DNA of 56,301 nt from an uncultured Roseivirga sp. (lineage in GTDB: Bacteria > Bacteroidota > Bacteroidia > Cytophagales > Cyclobacteriaceae). Shown one piece after another: positions 9,505-19,032 of the stretch (the first letter of the stretch is position 1; each line of letters begins with the position of its first letter). The notes below the pieces were generated by a model, which saw only the letters and a program-made list of their open reading frames with translations, was not told the DNA's origin and did not search any database. Made by a program: the position numbers and the translations under genes. The DNA lies in the NCBI GenBank assembly GCA_947493005.1, contig CANLOY010000014.1, forward strand, positions 1-56,301. The letters are read 5' to 3'.

Positions 9505-10275
9505 TTATCTGATATCAAAATCGTCCGCATCCAGATGTGCAGGAAATTTCTCCCTGAAGCCAACAAGCTCTTTTTTATTAAGAGTCACATTAAGAATTGC
9601 CTCACTCTCTGAAAAAAGTAGTTCTTCACCTTTGAAGGAATAAACCCCGGTATGCCCATTATAAGTTATGGATTTCCCGTCTTCTCCCACCCGGTTCAAC
9701 CCAACCGAATAAGCTACGTTTTCTATTGCCCTGGCCCTTAACAAAGCGTCCCATGCCGATATTCGGGCTGCTGGCCAGTTGGCAACATAAAGTAACAGAT
9801 CATACTCTAGATTCACATTTCTGGACCAAACAGGAAATCTGAGATCATAACAGACAAGAGGACATATTTTCCACCCTTTCCATTCCACAATCAGTTTGGA
9901 TTGACCATCATTAAAATGATTATGCTCGTCAGCCATTCTGAATAAGTGACGTTTATCATAGGTGTAATACTCTCCATCCGGCTGCATCCATACAAGCCTA
10001 TTGAAAACCTTACCTCCATCCTTTACAATGTATGAACCTGTAACAACAGCTTTTTGCTGAGCAGCCATTTGCTTCATCCACTTAAATGTGGTAAAGTTCA
10101 TAGGTTCTGCCAGACTGGTATCCATTGTAAAACCTGTCTGAAACATCTCTGGTAAAACAATGATATTAGTAGGCTCATCAATCTGCCAGATTTTTTCTTC
10201 AAACATGGCCAAATTAGCCTCAATCTGATGCCAATGAATATCTGACTGAACAAAAGTGAGTTTTAGGTCTTGCAT
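9505..10275 (-). CDS. Carbon-nitrogen hydrolase, omega-amidase type (YafV/Nit2-like)
   Basis: The 256-residue enzyme carries the complete nitrilase-superfamily triad: Glu43 in VLPEMFQTGFTM, Lys108 in YDKRHLF and Cys142 in PLVCYDLRFPVW. Members of this branch hydrolyse alpha-keto acid omega-amides such as alpha-ketoglutaramate and alpha-ketosuccinamate. Next to it on the same strand is a methionine/glutamine-type aminotransferase, the usual partner: the aminotransferase uses glutamine as amino donor and the amidase removes the resulting ketoglutaramate, driving the reaction forward. The 52 nt between them contain a small repeat. Confidence 0.9.
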   Translation of the reverse strand: MQDLKLTFVQSDIHWHQIEANLAMFEEKIWQIDEPTNIIVLPEMFQTGFTMDTSLAEPMNFTTFKWMKQMAAQQKAVVTGSYIVKDGGKVFNRLVWMQPDGEYYTYDKRHLFRMADEHNHFNDGQSKLIVEWKGWKICPLVCYDLRFPVWSRNVNLEYDLLLYVANWPAARISAWDALLRARAIENVAYSVGLNRVGEDGKSITYNGHTGVYSFKGEELLFSESEAILNVTLNKKELVGFREKFPAHLDADDFDIR

Positions 10276-10295
10276 AGGAGTTCTAAATTTAGATA

Positions 10296-10322
10296 GTCAT
10301 TCTGAGCAAAGCGAAAGAATCT
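10296..10322 (+). repeat. Short REP-like element
   Basis: The sequence GTCATTCTGAGCAAAGCG followed by AAAGAATCT resembles elements at 43590-43617, at 39821-39953 and in both arms of the palindrome at 56069-56168. It sits between the aminotransferase and the omega-amidase genes. Confidence 0.5.
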
Positions 10323-10327
10323 ATTAA

Positions 10328-11470
10328 TCAAATGGCACATAACTTTTCAGCCGCAGCCTGAAGTGTCTCCTCTCCCTTTGCAAAACAGAAACGCAGTACT
10401 TTATTGTCCTGTCCGTTCTGATAGAAAACTGACATAGGGATGGCTGCTACACCTACCTCTTTTGTCAACCATTCTGCAAATCCCACATCATGCATATCGC
10501 TAATGGCACTATAATCCATCAACTGAAAGTATGTTCCTTTCGAAGAAACAGGCTTAAATCTAGATCCTTTCATAACCGAAAGAAAATAATCCCGTTTTGC
10601 TTGATACATGGGTGCCACATCTTCATAATGTGCTGGTGTTTTCAGGTAATCAGCCAGTGCATACTGGGTTGGTGTGTGAATTGTAAAAGCATTGTACTGA
10701 TGTACTTTTCGAATCTCTTTAGTCAAATCTGGAGGAGCTACTAAATACCCCATCCTCCATCCTGTAGTATGGAAAGTTTTGCCAAAGGAAGAAGAAACTA
10801 CACTTCGTTGTCTAAGGCTTTCCGATTTCAAAACAGACTCATGAGCTTCTCCGTCAAAAACAATATGCTCGTATACCTCATCTGACAAAACAAATATGTT
10901 GGTACCAACTGTAACCTCCTCTAACATTCTTAAATCTTCGGCTGAAATAATGGCTCCACTAGGGTTATGCGGAGAATTAATCACAATCATTCGGGTGCGA
11001 TCATTGATGTTCTTTTTGACTTCATTCCAGTCAATACTATAATCAGGCTGCTTTAAAGAAATTCCAATTGCTTTGCCTCCATGAAGATTAATAATAGGCT
11101 CATAAGCATCGTAAGCAGGGTCCATTATAATTACTTCATCTCCATTCTGAACAAGTGTTGCTATTGCCGAGTAAATACCTTCAATTGCCCCACAAGTTAT
11201 CGTGATCTCATCATCAACGTGCGGTTTATACCCATAGCACCTTTCTGTCTTTTCAGCTATTACATTTCTTAACTCAGGAACACCAGACATAGGAGCGTAC
11301 TGGTTTTTTCCTTCCTTCATATAATGGTGTACTCGATCTATTAACTCAGGTGAAACAGGGAAATCCGGAAAACCTTGTGCCAGGTTAATGGCCTTATGTT
11401 CATTGGCCATTTGAGACATCTTGGTAAAGATGGTAACACCAACTTCAGGGAGTTTGGAGGTAAATTGCAT
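10328..11470 (-). CDS. PLP-dependent aminotransferase class I, methionine aminotransferase (YbdL-like)
   Basis: The 380-residue fold-type I aminotransferase has the PLP lysine Lys231 in SSSFGKTFHTTGWRMGYL, Asp197 in VLSDEVYEH, and the NSPHNPSG loop at 165-172. The N-terminal KAINLAQGFPDFPVSPELI is typical of the KAT/YbdL branch that transaminates methionine, glutamine and aromatic amino acids. Together with the omega-amidase it can recycle the keto acid of methionine (2-keto-4-methylthiobutyrate) using glutamine, as in methionine salvage. Kynurenine or cysteine-conjugate activities are also known in this branch, so exact specificity is inferred. Confidence 0.9.
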   Translation of the reverse strand: MQFTSKLPEVGVTIFTKMSQMANEHKAINLAQGFPDFPVSPELIDRVHHYMKEGKNQYAPMSGVPELRNVIAEKTERCYGYKPHVDDEITITCGAIEGIYSAIATLVQNGDEVIIMDPAYDAYEPIINLHGGKAIGISLKQPDYSIDWNEVKKNINDRTRMIVINSPHNPSGAIISAEDLRMLEEVTVGTNIFVLSDEVYEHIVFDGEAHESVLKSESLRQRSVVSSSFGKTFHTTGWRMGYLVAPPDLTKEIRKVHQYNAFTIHTPTQYALADYLKTPAHYEDVAPMYQAKRDYFLSVMKGSRFKPVSSKGTYFQLMDYSAISDMHDVGFAEWLTKEVGVAAIPMSVFYQNGQDNKVLRFCFAKGEETLQAAAEKLCAI

Positions 11471-11540
11471 GCGCGGAAGTTATAAATAGGCTTCCGGTTT
11501 GCCAACGAAACTATCATGAAAAAGCTCACCCTTTTTTGTA

Positions 11541-12077
11541 TCAACCTCTGACCATCACAGCCCACTTGGTTTTAACCTTGGCTTTCTCTTGCTTTTTTAA
11601 TTGCTCCTTAACTTCATCTTCGGTTAACCCCATTTTTTTATACATATCAATGGTTTCCTGATCTGTTTTGAACTTTTGCCCCATCAAACCTGTAGTACCG
11701 ATAATGGCTACCCAGCCATCTGGCTCAGCATTCATCATACGAACAAAAGGTACTTCTATCGAAGGCGCAGATGTTCCCTGCCCATAAATAGAACTTATTT
11801 GAGCAAATACATGCTCCTTATGAATTGTTATAAAACCAGCATCTGACCAATGTTCTAAAAACTGTAGCCCAGGGCCTTTCTTACCTAACTCCCATCCAAC
11901 GCGAATAGGGTTTCCACTTCTAACGTAGGCCACCAGTTCTTCCAGGCTTCCACTAATTCGATTACCATCTCGGTCTGCTTCGTAGATAACTTTATACAGT
12001 CCGTTTTCCTGAGCAACGCTGAGATTGATACTTACTATAGCTAGTAAAACTAGCACTACAATACTTTTGAGTTTCAT
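11541..12077 (-). CDS. Secreted protein of unknown function
   Basis: The likely start is the Met at 12077, which begins a clear signal peptide (MKLKSIVVLVLLAIVSINLS, cleavage near VAQ). An upstream in-frame Met at 12170 gives a non-signal-like extension and overlaps the divergent promoter region. The mature part of about 155 residues contains GSLEELVAYVRSGNPIRVGW, a WVAIIGTTGLMGQKF segment and a charged C-terminal helix (MGLTEDEVKEQLKKQEKAKVK). I do not recognise a family. It is divergent from the LytTR regulator gene. Confidence 0.75.
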   Translation of the reverse strand: MKLKSIVVLVLLAIVSINLSVAQENGLYKVIYEADRDGNRISGSLEELVAYVRSGNPIRVGWELGKKGPGLQFLEHWSDAGFITIHKEHVFAQISSIYGQGTSAPSIEVPFVRMMNAEPDGWVAIIGTTGLMGQKFKTDQETIDMYKKMGLTEDEVKEQLKKQEKAKVKTKWAVMVRG

Positions 12078-12211
12078 AACTTTTTTGAAGGGAATCTGAA
12101 CGAATAAGGAGTCAAAAAGAAAATAATTCAACCAACGACCACTTAATTTCAACCAACAACAAGGCTTCAAAGCAGAATAAAATCGTATTTTAAGTATCTC
12201 CTAATGTCACT

Positions 12212-12991
12212 ATGAATTTTAGAAATAAAAGTTTAGTTCGGCACTTAACTTTCTGGGTTTGTTTCTGGCTGATACAATCCTTGCTCTTCAGTGGCGGCAA
12301 GGATCTAGGCTTTTACATGGTCAAAAATGTGGCAATTGTTTCCCTTCAGTCAATCATTGTCTATCTCAATTGGTATTTTCTTTTCAGGCTCATCTCAAGT
12401 AAACAATACCTGTTGTTTGCTTCAGTTTCGTTGGTATTAGTTTATCTGGTGTTCTCCGTTTCGTTCACCTTCATAGATATAGCTTTTATGCTCTACTTTC
12501 CAGAAATGGTTACTATCAATCCGTACCAATTTTCATGGACTACCAACTTCTGGGCAATTCTATCAGGCTCAGCATTATATTCTCTGGCATTGCTAGGCAG
12601 TACCATTTTTCTATTGATCAAATCAAGTACACGCGAAGTTCCCGAACTGGGTTCAGAGCCCGCCCCCATGGAAAACCAAAACACTTTGATGCTTAAGGAA
12701 GGAAAAGTAATTCATCGACTGAACATAGAAGACATTCTATTTGTTCAAGGCATGAAGGAATACGTGAGTTGGCATACAAAGAACAAAAAGCTTATCACGC
12801 TTCATTCCCTAGCCAGTTTGGAAAGTGAATTAGAAGGTAAAGGCTTTCTCCGAACCCATAAGTCTTTCATAGTAAACACAAAATGTGTTAGTGCCGTCAG
12901 GTATGACTCTTTAGATATACCAGGCAATAAAATCCCAATAGGCCGAAGTTATCGCAATAAAGTTCAAGACTGTTTTCAATCAGAAATCTAG
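12212..12991 (+). CDS. Membrane-anchored LytTR-domain transcriptional regulator
   Basis: The 259-residue protein has four hydrophobic segments (about residues 8-26, 34-58, 66-88 and 112-136). A cytoplasmic LytTR DNA-binding domain follows from about 160 to 257, marked by EDILFVQGMKEYVSWHT, LHSLASLESEL and FLRTHKSFIVN. There is no receiver domain, so the signal would come directly through the membrane part. Its 3' end overlaps the end of the convergent MocR gene by 4 nt. Targets are unknown; the divergent secreted protein gene is the nearest candidate. Confidence 0.88.
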   Translation: MNFRNKSLVRHLTFWVCFWLIQSLLFSGGKDLGFYMVKNVAIVSLQSIIVYLNWYFLFRLISSKQYLLFASVSLVLVYLVFSVSFTFIDIAFMLYFPEMVTINPYQFSWTTNFWAILSGSALYSLALLGSTIFLLIKSSTREVPELGSEPAPMENQNTLMLKEGKVIHRLNIEDILFVQGMKEYVSWHTKNKKLITLHSLASLESELEGKGFLRTHKSFIVNTKCVSAVRYDSLDIPGNKIPIGRSYRNKVQDCFQSEI

Positions 12992-14475
12992 TTTAACGAG
13001 TCATTTACTGATTCTTTTAAAAGATCGATTGCCTCCTCTATCTCTTTCTCATTAAGTGAAGCAAAGCCCATCCGAATGGCATTCAATTTATTTCCTTCGA
13101 TGTCAGAAAACACAGACTTAGAAATAAGAAGCCCCTTCTTGATTGTCACCTCTCTCAATTTTGACAGGTCTATTGACAAATCAAAAGTAACCCAAACAGC
13201 AAGTCCGCCTTCAGGCACTTGAAAGCTTACCAAAGCGCCCAGTTTCTCTTTTAACAGTTTGCAAAAAAGGTCTCTTCTAACACGATAGGCTTTCAAAGCC
13301 TTTTTCATGTGCCTACGAATCTCTCCCTCTTCAAAAAGAATGGCGATTGCTCTTTCCAGAGCCATATTACCATGACAGTCAATGAACCTGCTTAACCGAG
13401 AAAGTTCTCTAATGAAGTTTTGGGGGGCAACAATAAAACCAGTTCTCAAACCCGGAGCTACAGTCTTACTTAGAGAACCTACATAGATAACAGAACCAGA
13501 TCTATCTGAACTAGACATAGGTAGAATTGGGCTACTATTGTAATGAAAATCATAATCATAGTCATCTTCGATAATAGCAAATCGATATTGCTCAGCCAGC
13601 ATTAACAGCTTCATTCTGCGCTCAGCACTCAAAGAAACCGTTGTGGGGTTATGATGATGAGGCATTATAAACACAGCTCTTATCCGCTCTCTTTTACAAA
13701 CCTCCTCAATCGCATCTACATCTATCCCCTGATTATCTAAGGGAACCTTTACAAGGTCACCCCCAGCAATTCTGATAATATCATTGGCTACTTTAAAACT
13801 CACATCTCCAACAATTACCTTATCACCCTGCTTGAGCAATACTCTAAAAATGTTCGAAAATGCCATCAAGCTCCCTCTTGTAATCATTACATTCTTGGTA
13901 GAAACATTGATGCTACGGGTTTCGGCAAGGTAATTCACTACCTGGTTTCTCAGTAAAAGATCTCCATTGAAACTATCAGAATAATTGAGCAATTTCACGC
14001 TCCTTTTACCATTCATTATTCCATTGATGTTCTTTGTCAATGATCGCATAGGTGCCAGCCTGACATCCGGATAACCTGCATCAATCACAAGCTCAAATCC
14101 GCTAGTCTTTGGTGGCGTGTAATATTCTAAAAAATCTAACTGATCATTCAACTCAAAAATACTCTCAGTCTTATGATCTCTTTGAATACCTCCTTCAAGC
14201 TGTTGCCCTTTCGTTATCGGTAATTTCGAACTGACAAAACACCCCTGGTTTGGTTTTACCTCCAACCAACCTTGAGCTTCTAGTTCCTCATAAGCCGAAA
14301 TTATAGTCCTACGATTAACTCCAAGCAGTTCTGAAAGCTTTCTGGAGCCAGGCAGTTTCAGTCCTGAAGAAATCTCACCACAAGAGATCTTCTTAATAAA
14401 CTCATTACAAACCTGAAGGTAGAGTGGTACGCTAGATACCCTGTCTACAGAGATGATAGTTTTATATGGCAACAT
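12988..14475 (-). CDS. MocR-type transcriptional regulator (GntR HTH fused to aminotransferase domain)
   Basis: The 495-residue protein begins with a winged helix of GntR type (about 15-82: SVPLYLQVCNEFIKKI, LPGSRKLSELLGVNRRTIISAYEEL). It continues as a class I aminotransferase-like domain with PLP lysine Lys337 in YVGSLSKTVAPGLRTGF and Asp304-Asp305 in AIIEDDYDYDF. Such proteins (PdxR, GabR) sense PLP or amino compounds and usually control the divergent gene and themselves. Here the divergent neighbour encodes a DUF5916 protein. Direct repeats lie over and just upstream of its own start codon. The effector is not evident. Confidence 0.92.
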   Translation of the reverse strand: MLPYKTIISVDRVSSVPLYLQVCNEFIKKISCGEISSGLKLPGSRKLSELLGVNRRTIISAYEELEAQGWLEVKPNQGCFVSSKLPITKGQQLEGGIQRDHKTESIFELNDQLDFLEYYTPPKTSGFELVIDAGYPDVRLAPMRSLTKNINGIMNGKRSVKLLNYSDSFNGDLLLRNQVVNYLAETRSINVSTKNVMITRGSLMAFSNIFRVLLKQGDKVIVGDVSFKVANDIIRIAGGDLVKVPLDNQGIDVDAIEEVCKRERIRAVFIMPHHHNPTTVSLSAERRMKLLMLAEQYRFAIIEDDYDYDFHYNSSPILPMSSSDRSGSVIYVGSLSKTVAPGLRTGFIVAPQNFIRELSRLSRFIDCHGNMALERAIAILFEEGEIRRHMKKALKAYRVRRDLFCKLLKEKLGALVSFQVPEGGLAVWVTFDLSIDLSKLREVTIKKGLLISKSVFSDIEGNKLNAIRMGFASLNEKEIEEAIDLLKESVNDSLN

Positions 14476-14526
14476 AACCGGATCACATATTGAACATAAA
14501 CTGGATCAATTAAATGCACCGGTTAA
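14471..14526. promoter_or_regulatory. Candidate MocR operator: direct repeats plus inverted half-site
   Basis: AACATAACCGGATCA (14471-14485) is repeated as AACATAAACTGGATCA (14493-14508), with the GGATCA cores 23 bp apart (about two helical turns). An inverted half-site ACCGGTTAA lies at 14518-14526. MocR dimers commonly bind direct repeats in the regulator-target intergenic region. Binding here is inference. Confidence 0.45.
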
Positions 14527-14579
14527 GATATAGCTTTAGATAATCATTCCAATAATGGAAAACTAAAAAGTCTAAAATT

Positions 14580-16790
14580 ATGAACTCAAGAAGCATTCTA
14601 ATACCGTCCGTGGTATTAGCATTTTTAATGCTGATAACCACCCGTGTGATTGGCCAGAAAGTGATGACCATAACTAAAATTACTGAGGCAATAGTTATTG
14701 ATGGCCATGTAGACGAAGCCATTTGGGATAAAATAACTCCTCTGAATCTAACTCAGAAAGTTCCAAATGCTGGAGATGCCCCCACTCAACTCACTGAATT
14801 GAGAATAGCCTATGACGATGAGTATCTGTACCTATCAGGTAGAATGTACGACAATGAGCCTGACAAGATTGTAGCAAATTCTAAGAAGCGTGATGACTTT
14901 ACTGAGAACAGTGAATGGATGGGATTTTTAATAGACTCCTATAATGATCGGGAAAATGCACTCGCTTTTTTTGTGACTCCAACAGGTTCTAAACTCGATA
15001 TGGCCTTATCCAACGATGTACAGAGCCCAACTGGTTTCAATTTAAGTTGGAACAGTTACTGGGATGCAGCCGCAGCAAGGAATGAAAATGGTTGGTTTGC
15101 CGAGATTAGAATTCCATTTAGCACACTACCATTTGAGTTAGTCGATAACGAGGTAGTCATGGGCATTACTCTATGGAGATATTATGCCAGAAACGATGAA
15201 ACGGATATCTTCCCTCCCAGAGATCTATCTACCGGCAGTTCCTTTAGACCTTCATTGACACAAAGATTTTTGTTCAAAGACATTGATCAGCGCAAACCGG
15301 TTCATATTACTCCTTATGTATTAGGTGGGATGGCAAATACGCAAGTGCATTCGGTCTCAGATAATGCCTACTTCAATGAGCAAAAATTTAAAAAAGAAAT
15401 AGGAATAGATGCTAAAGTAGCGCTTGGCAGCAATGCCACATTAGACTTAACCGTAAATACAGACTTTGCTCAAGTTGAAGTAGATGACCAACAGGTAAAC
15501 CTGAGCAGACTCAATTTGTTCTTCCCGGAAAAGAGGCTCTTTTTTCAAGAGAGATCAAGTCTATTTGAATTCAATTTTGGTAACTCAGACAGAATCTTTC
15601 ATAGTCGAAGAATAGGCATAATCAACGGACAGCAAACTCGGATTTATGGAGGCGCAAGAGCTTATGGACGTTTTGGAACCTGGGAAACTGGATTACTCAA
15701 TATGCAAACAGGTGCACTTGGGGAAATTGCCTCAGAGAACTTCAGTGTTTTTCGGATAAGAAAACGCGTACTCAATGAAAACTCTACAGTTGGTATGATT
15801 TTGACCAACAGAACTGACTTCAAAGGACAATACAATACGGTTTATGGTGTTGATGCCACACTCAGAGTTCATAAACAAAACTACCTGTCAATAAGGTGGG
15901 CACAATCTGTAACTGATGAAAAAAGTAATCCTTTCAATGGTTTGGATCAAACCAAATACTTTATTGAACTCTCAAAAAGATCACAAGAAGGCCTTACCTA
16001 CACTTTAAATTATGGAAGAGCAGGCAAAGACTACTTACCTGGCATTGGTTTTGAACATAGACCGGACTTCAATCAATTTAACCATGTACTACGATACAAT
16101 CTATTTCCAGACGACAAGTCAAAAATTGCCCAGCATGGACCTTACCTTACGGGAGGACTAACCTGGGGAAATTCACATGGGCAATTAGAAACCAGAAATA
16201 CTCATTTCGGATACAACATTTTAACCAAACTTGGTTGGACTTATGATATTAGATTTCAGTCAGACGAAGAGCAATTATTCAGTCCTTTGGCTCTTCCAGG
16301 AGAGGTAGAAATAGGAAGTGGTAGATACCCTTTTGGTAGTGCATTTGCTTCAATAACAAGTCCTTCTGCCAACAGGCTTTCATACTTTTTAGGTGCAGGA
16401 ACAGGCAATTTCTATAATGGAAAAAAGAACACCCTTTTAGTGGCTCCTTTTTTTAATATAACACCAGATTTTATCGTGGAAGCCAGCTATTCTCATAACC
16501 AGCTACGTTTTAAAAATCAGTTCAAAAAAGTCAATGTAGTACTCACAAGACTAAAATTGCTTTACACTTTTAGTACTAAGTTGACAGTCAATGCATTTAT
16601 TCAGCACAACAGTATTTCAAAAACTTATTTGGGGAGTATCAGGCTACGATACAACCCAAAGGAAGGAAACGATTTTTACTTTGTCTTTAACGGAGACTTA
16701 AACCAAGACAGGTTTAGGAATGAATTAGTCTTACCTAAAAGTAATGGTAACACCGTTTTCATCAAATACAGTCATACGCTTCATTTTTAA
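14580..16790 (+). CDS. DUF5916 outer-membrane protein with N-terminal CBM9-like domain
   Basis: The 736-residue protein starts with a signal peptide (about 1-25). A carbohydrate-binding-family-9-like domain follows (about 32-235: ITEAIVIDGHVDEAIWDKITPL, split by the spacing typical of the family, and AYDDEYLYLSGRMYD). The rest is a DUF5916 region (about 240-736) rich in alternating beta strands and ending in KYSHTLHF, as in a beta-barrel. Ligand and role are unknown for this common Bacteroidota family. It is transcribed away from the MocR regulator, which may control it. Its stop overlaps an upstream in-frame ATG of the DinB frame. Confidence 0.85.
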   Translation: MNSRSILIPSVVLAFLMLITTRVIGQKVMTITKITEAIVIDGHVDEAIWDKITPLNLTQKVPNAGDAPTQLTELRIAYDDEYLYLSGRMYDNEPDKIVANSKKRDDFTENSEWMGFLIDSYNDRENALAFFVTPTGSKLDMALSNDVQSPTGFNLSWNSYWDAAAARNENGWFAEIRIPFSTLPFELVDNEVVMGITLWRYYARNDETDIFPPRDLSTGSSFRPSLTQRFLFKDIDQRKPVHITPYVLGGMANTQVHSVSDNAYFNEQKFKKEIGIDAKVALGSNATLDLTVNTDFAQVEVDDQQVNLSRLNLFFPEKRLFFQERSSLFEFNFGNSDRIFHSRRIGIINGQQTRIYGGARAYGRFGTWETGLLNMQTGALGEIASENFSVFRIRKRVLNENSTVGMILTNRTDFKGQYNTVYGVDATLRVHKQNYLSIRWAQSVTDEKSNPFNGLDQTKYFIELSKRSQEGLTYTLNYGRAGKDYLPGIGFEHRPDFNQFNHVLRYNLFPDDKSKIAQHGPYLTGGLTWGNSHGQLETRNTHFGYNILTKLGWTYDIRFQSDEEQLFSPLALPGEVEIGSGRYPFGSAFASITSPSANRLSYFLGAGTGNFYNGKKNTLLVAPFFNITPDFIVEASYSHNQLRFKNQFKKVNVVLTRLKLLYTFSTKLTVNAFIQHNSISKTYLGSIRLRYNPKEGNDFYFVFNGDLNQDRFRNELVLPKSNGNTVFIKYSHTLHF

Positions 16791-16909
16791 TGCGTTTACC
16801 CACCGGACCCATTGCTGTTTTCAAACCGGATGATCTGTTGATAAAACACTTTTTGCACTTTAAAGATTGGAACAGAAGATTAATAACTGGATTGCTAAAA
16901 ACAAATAGT

Positions 16910-17428
16910 ATGACGATCAAAGACTTAAACAAGAATGAATTCGCACCTAGTTACTGGCCATACATCAATAAATTATCACCAGACATTACCCTAAGAAACA
17001 GTTTTGAAGTAGGGAAAGAAGCGGTAAGTAACTTCTTCAATACCATACCCAAGGAAAAGCTAGACTTCAGATACGCTCCTGATAAATGGTCAATCAAAGA
17101 AGTTTTACAGCACCTCATAGATGTAGAAAGGATTTTAATGCACCGTGCTTTTAGAATTGCCAGAAATGATATGACGCCTTTACCTCCTTTCAACCATGAA
17201 GACTATATAGCACCATCAAGGGCTAAAGAGAAATCAAGAGTTCTACTCATTGAAGAATATCAAGTAACCAGACTTTATAGTCAATCTATATTAGATAGCT
17301 TAACGGACGAAGATTTAATGAACATAGGTATTTCTAGTTTACACCCTATGTCGGCAAGGGCAGCAGCATTTCACATTACAGGTCATGAAATATGGCACTG
17401 CGAAATCATTCGAGAAAGGTATTTATAA
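16910..17428 (+). CDS. DinB-family putative metal-dependent protein
   Basis: With the start at 16910 (MTIKDLNKNEF) the 172-residue length and N-terminus fit the DinB/YfiT-like four-helix family. An ATG at 16790 would add 40 residues that do not resemble the family. The motifs WSIKEVLQHLIDVERI (His68) and HITGHEIWHCEIIRERYL (His156, His159, His163) supply likely metal ligands. Some members are thiol (bacillithiol-type) transferases; no specific reaction can be assigned. The DJ-1/PfpI gene starts 1 nt after its stop, so both are co-transcribed. Confidence 0.85.
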   Translation: MTIKDLNKNEFAPSYWPYINKLSPDITLRNSFEVGKEAVSNFFNTIPKEKLDFRYAPDKWSIKEVLQHLIDVERILMHRAFRIARNDMTPLPPFNHEDYIAPSRAKEKSRVLLIEEYQVTRLYSQSILDSLTDEDLMNIGISSLHPMSARAAAFHITGHEIWHCEIIRERYL

Positions 17429-17429
17429 G

Positions 17430-18014
17430 ATGAAAAGAAATGTAGCTATTCTCATTTTTAAAGAAGCAGAAGTTCTAGACTTTGCAGGACCATTCGAAGT
17501 TTTTTCTGTGGCATCAGAAGTACATGGCTTTGAGCTATTCAACGTTTTTACCATCGCTAAATCCAGAGAACCCGTGATTGCGGTAAATGGCCTCTCGGTC
17601 AACCCTGATTATGATTTTTCAAGTGCTCCTGATATTGACATTTTGATTATTGCCGGTGGCAATGGCACTCGTGCCCTACAGCAAGACAAAACTACACTTC
17701 AATGGATAAAGAAGACTCATGAATCTACTGCTTATACATTGAGCATTTGTTCTGGTTCCAGATTACTTGCAATACTTGGCTTACTAGACAACAGGCCTTA
17801 TTGTACTCACCATCAGGTATATGAGCATTTACAACAGTTAGTTCCAACAGGCCTACCACAAAGAGACAAGCGCTATGTAAATTCGGGTAAGATTTTTACC
17901 TCTGGAGGAATTTCAGCTGGTATTGACTTATCATTTCACATAGTTAGACTGTTGCATGGAGATACTGTAGCCAATAGTACGGCAAAATATATGGAGTATA
18001 ATTTAGACAGGTAA
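17430..18014 (+). CDS. DJ-1/PfpI family protein (GATase1-like)
   Basis: The start at 17430 (MKRNVAILIFKEAEVLDF) gives 194 residues, the usual length; the longer frame reading would overlap DinB. The nucleophile-elbow cysteine Cys107 lies in YTLSICSGSRLLA, with Asp17 near the N-terminus (EVLDFAGPFEVF) and IIAGGNGTRAL upstream. The sequence resembles the isonitrile hydratase / ThiJ branch and the sensory domain of GlxA-type regulators, but there is no helix-turn-helix domain. It is coupled to the DinB gene. Confidence 0.87.
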   Translation: MKRNVAILIFKEAEVLDFAGPFEVFSVASEVHGFELFNVFTIAKSREPVIAVNGLSVNPDYDFSSAPDIDILIIAGGNGTRALQQDKTTLQWIKKTHESTAYTLSICSGSRLLAILGLLDNRPYCTHHQVYEHLQQLVPTGLPQRDKRYVNSGKIFTSGGISAGIDLSFHIVRLLHGDTVANSTAKYMEYNLDR

Positions 18015-18226
18015 CTTAATGTTCCGCAGCTATTCAATTAGTATCTTCACCTGAATGAACAGGAATACTACATTGAATACATTTCAATTAGGAATCCAGT
18101 TTTTTAGAGCATTGTAGAAGTAGAAAGTGTAAAAGCAACATTCACAAGAAGCAATAAAGTGTAATCAAGTATCTCGAAAGACAAGGTAAATGGGAAACCC
18201 TATGGAATTCTCAACTCAATTAAACT

Positions 18227-18982
18227 ATGCTTAACTTCCTTAGAAAACTTAGGCGAAATGAAATGAAAGGAACGAAGTACCTGAAATATGCCATTGGCGA
18301 AATATTCCTTGTTGTCATCGGCATACTGATCGCTTTGGCCATTAACAACTGGAATCAAAGCAGGTTAGCAAAAATTGAAGAGGAAAAGCTGCTTCAAAGC
18401 ATCAAGGTAGACTTTAAACAAAGTAAAGCAGATCTACAGCGACTCGATGTGCTAAGAGATGAGGGACTTTTTGCTTATAATCAGTTGATTACACTTGGCA
18501 ATTCAGGCGATTTCTCTAATAGTATCTTGATAGATACACTCTTGGCCAAAACTATTTTTACACCCACCTACAATGGTAACACTAGCTCGCTGTCAATATT
18601 GGTCAATTCCGGTAAGATCAACCTGCTTCGCAATGACTCGCTTACAGCCATGTTACTCGCTTGGCCCACGCAGCTCGAGAATCTAATAGAAAGAGAGTTG
18701 GACATAAAGTATATTACCAATGAAGAATGGGTTCCCTTTACTCAAAACTATACCTCCGTAAATGACTGGCTCAAGTACTACGACTTTCCAGGAGTACCTG
18801 CCAAAGAAAGAAATACTCGTGTTAAGAAGGACTATCAAGGCCTTTTCAATGACCGTAGACTTGAAAACCTGATCACCCGGCTAGAACTCCTGTACATAGC
18901 CTGTAAAAGCAGAAGCCATGGTCTGATTCAAAGTGCAGACCAGATCATTGAAACCATTGAAAAAGATCTCCAAAACCGATAA
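18227..18982 (+). CDS. DUF6090 membrane protein (copy 1)
   Basis: The 251-residue protein has the DUF6090 signature at its N-terminus: a basic stretch (MLNFLRKLRRNEMKGTKYLK), then YAIGEIFLVVIGILIALAIN as one membrane segment (about 22-40), then NNWNQ and a long charged helical region (coiled-coil-like to about residue 75) and a helical periplasmic part. Function is unknown. A paralogue lies at 19585-20295 with one secreted-protein gene between. The 212 nt upstream hold no intact gene. Confidence 0.85.
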   Translation: MLNFLRKLRRNEMKGTKYLKYAIGEIFLVVIGILIALAINNWNQSRLAKIEEEKLLQSIKVDFKQSKADLQRLDVLRDEGLFAYNQLITLGNSGDFSNSILIDTLLAKTIFTPTYNGNTSSLSILVNSGKINLLRNDSLTAMLLAWPTQLENLIERELDIKYITNEEWVPFTQNYTSVNDWLKYYDFPGVPAKERNTRVKKDYQGLFNDRRLENLITRLELLYIACKSRSHGLIQSADQIIETIEKDLQNR

Positions 18983-19032
18983 GCAAAATACTGTTATTAA
19001 ATATCTTTTGATCATCAACTGACCTTAACACT

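Noticed and set aside
16790-16909. N-terminal 40-residue extension of the DinB protein from an ATG overlapping the DUF5916 stop
   Set aside because: The extension has no family match, and the ATG at 16910 gives the usual length; the overlap alone was not enough.
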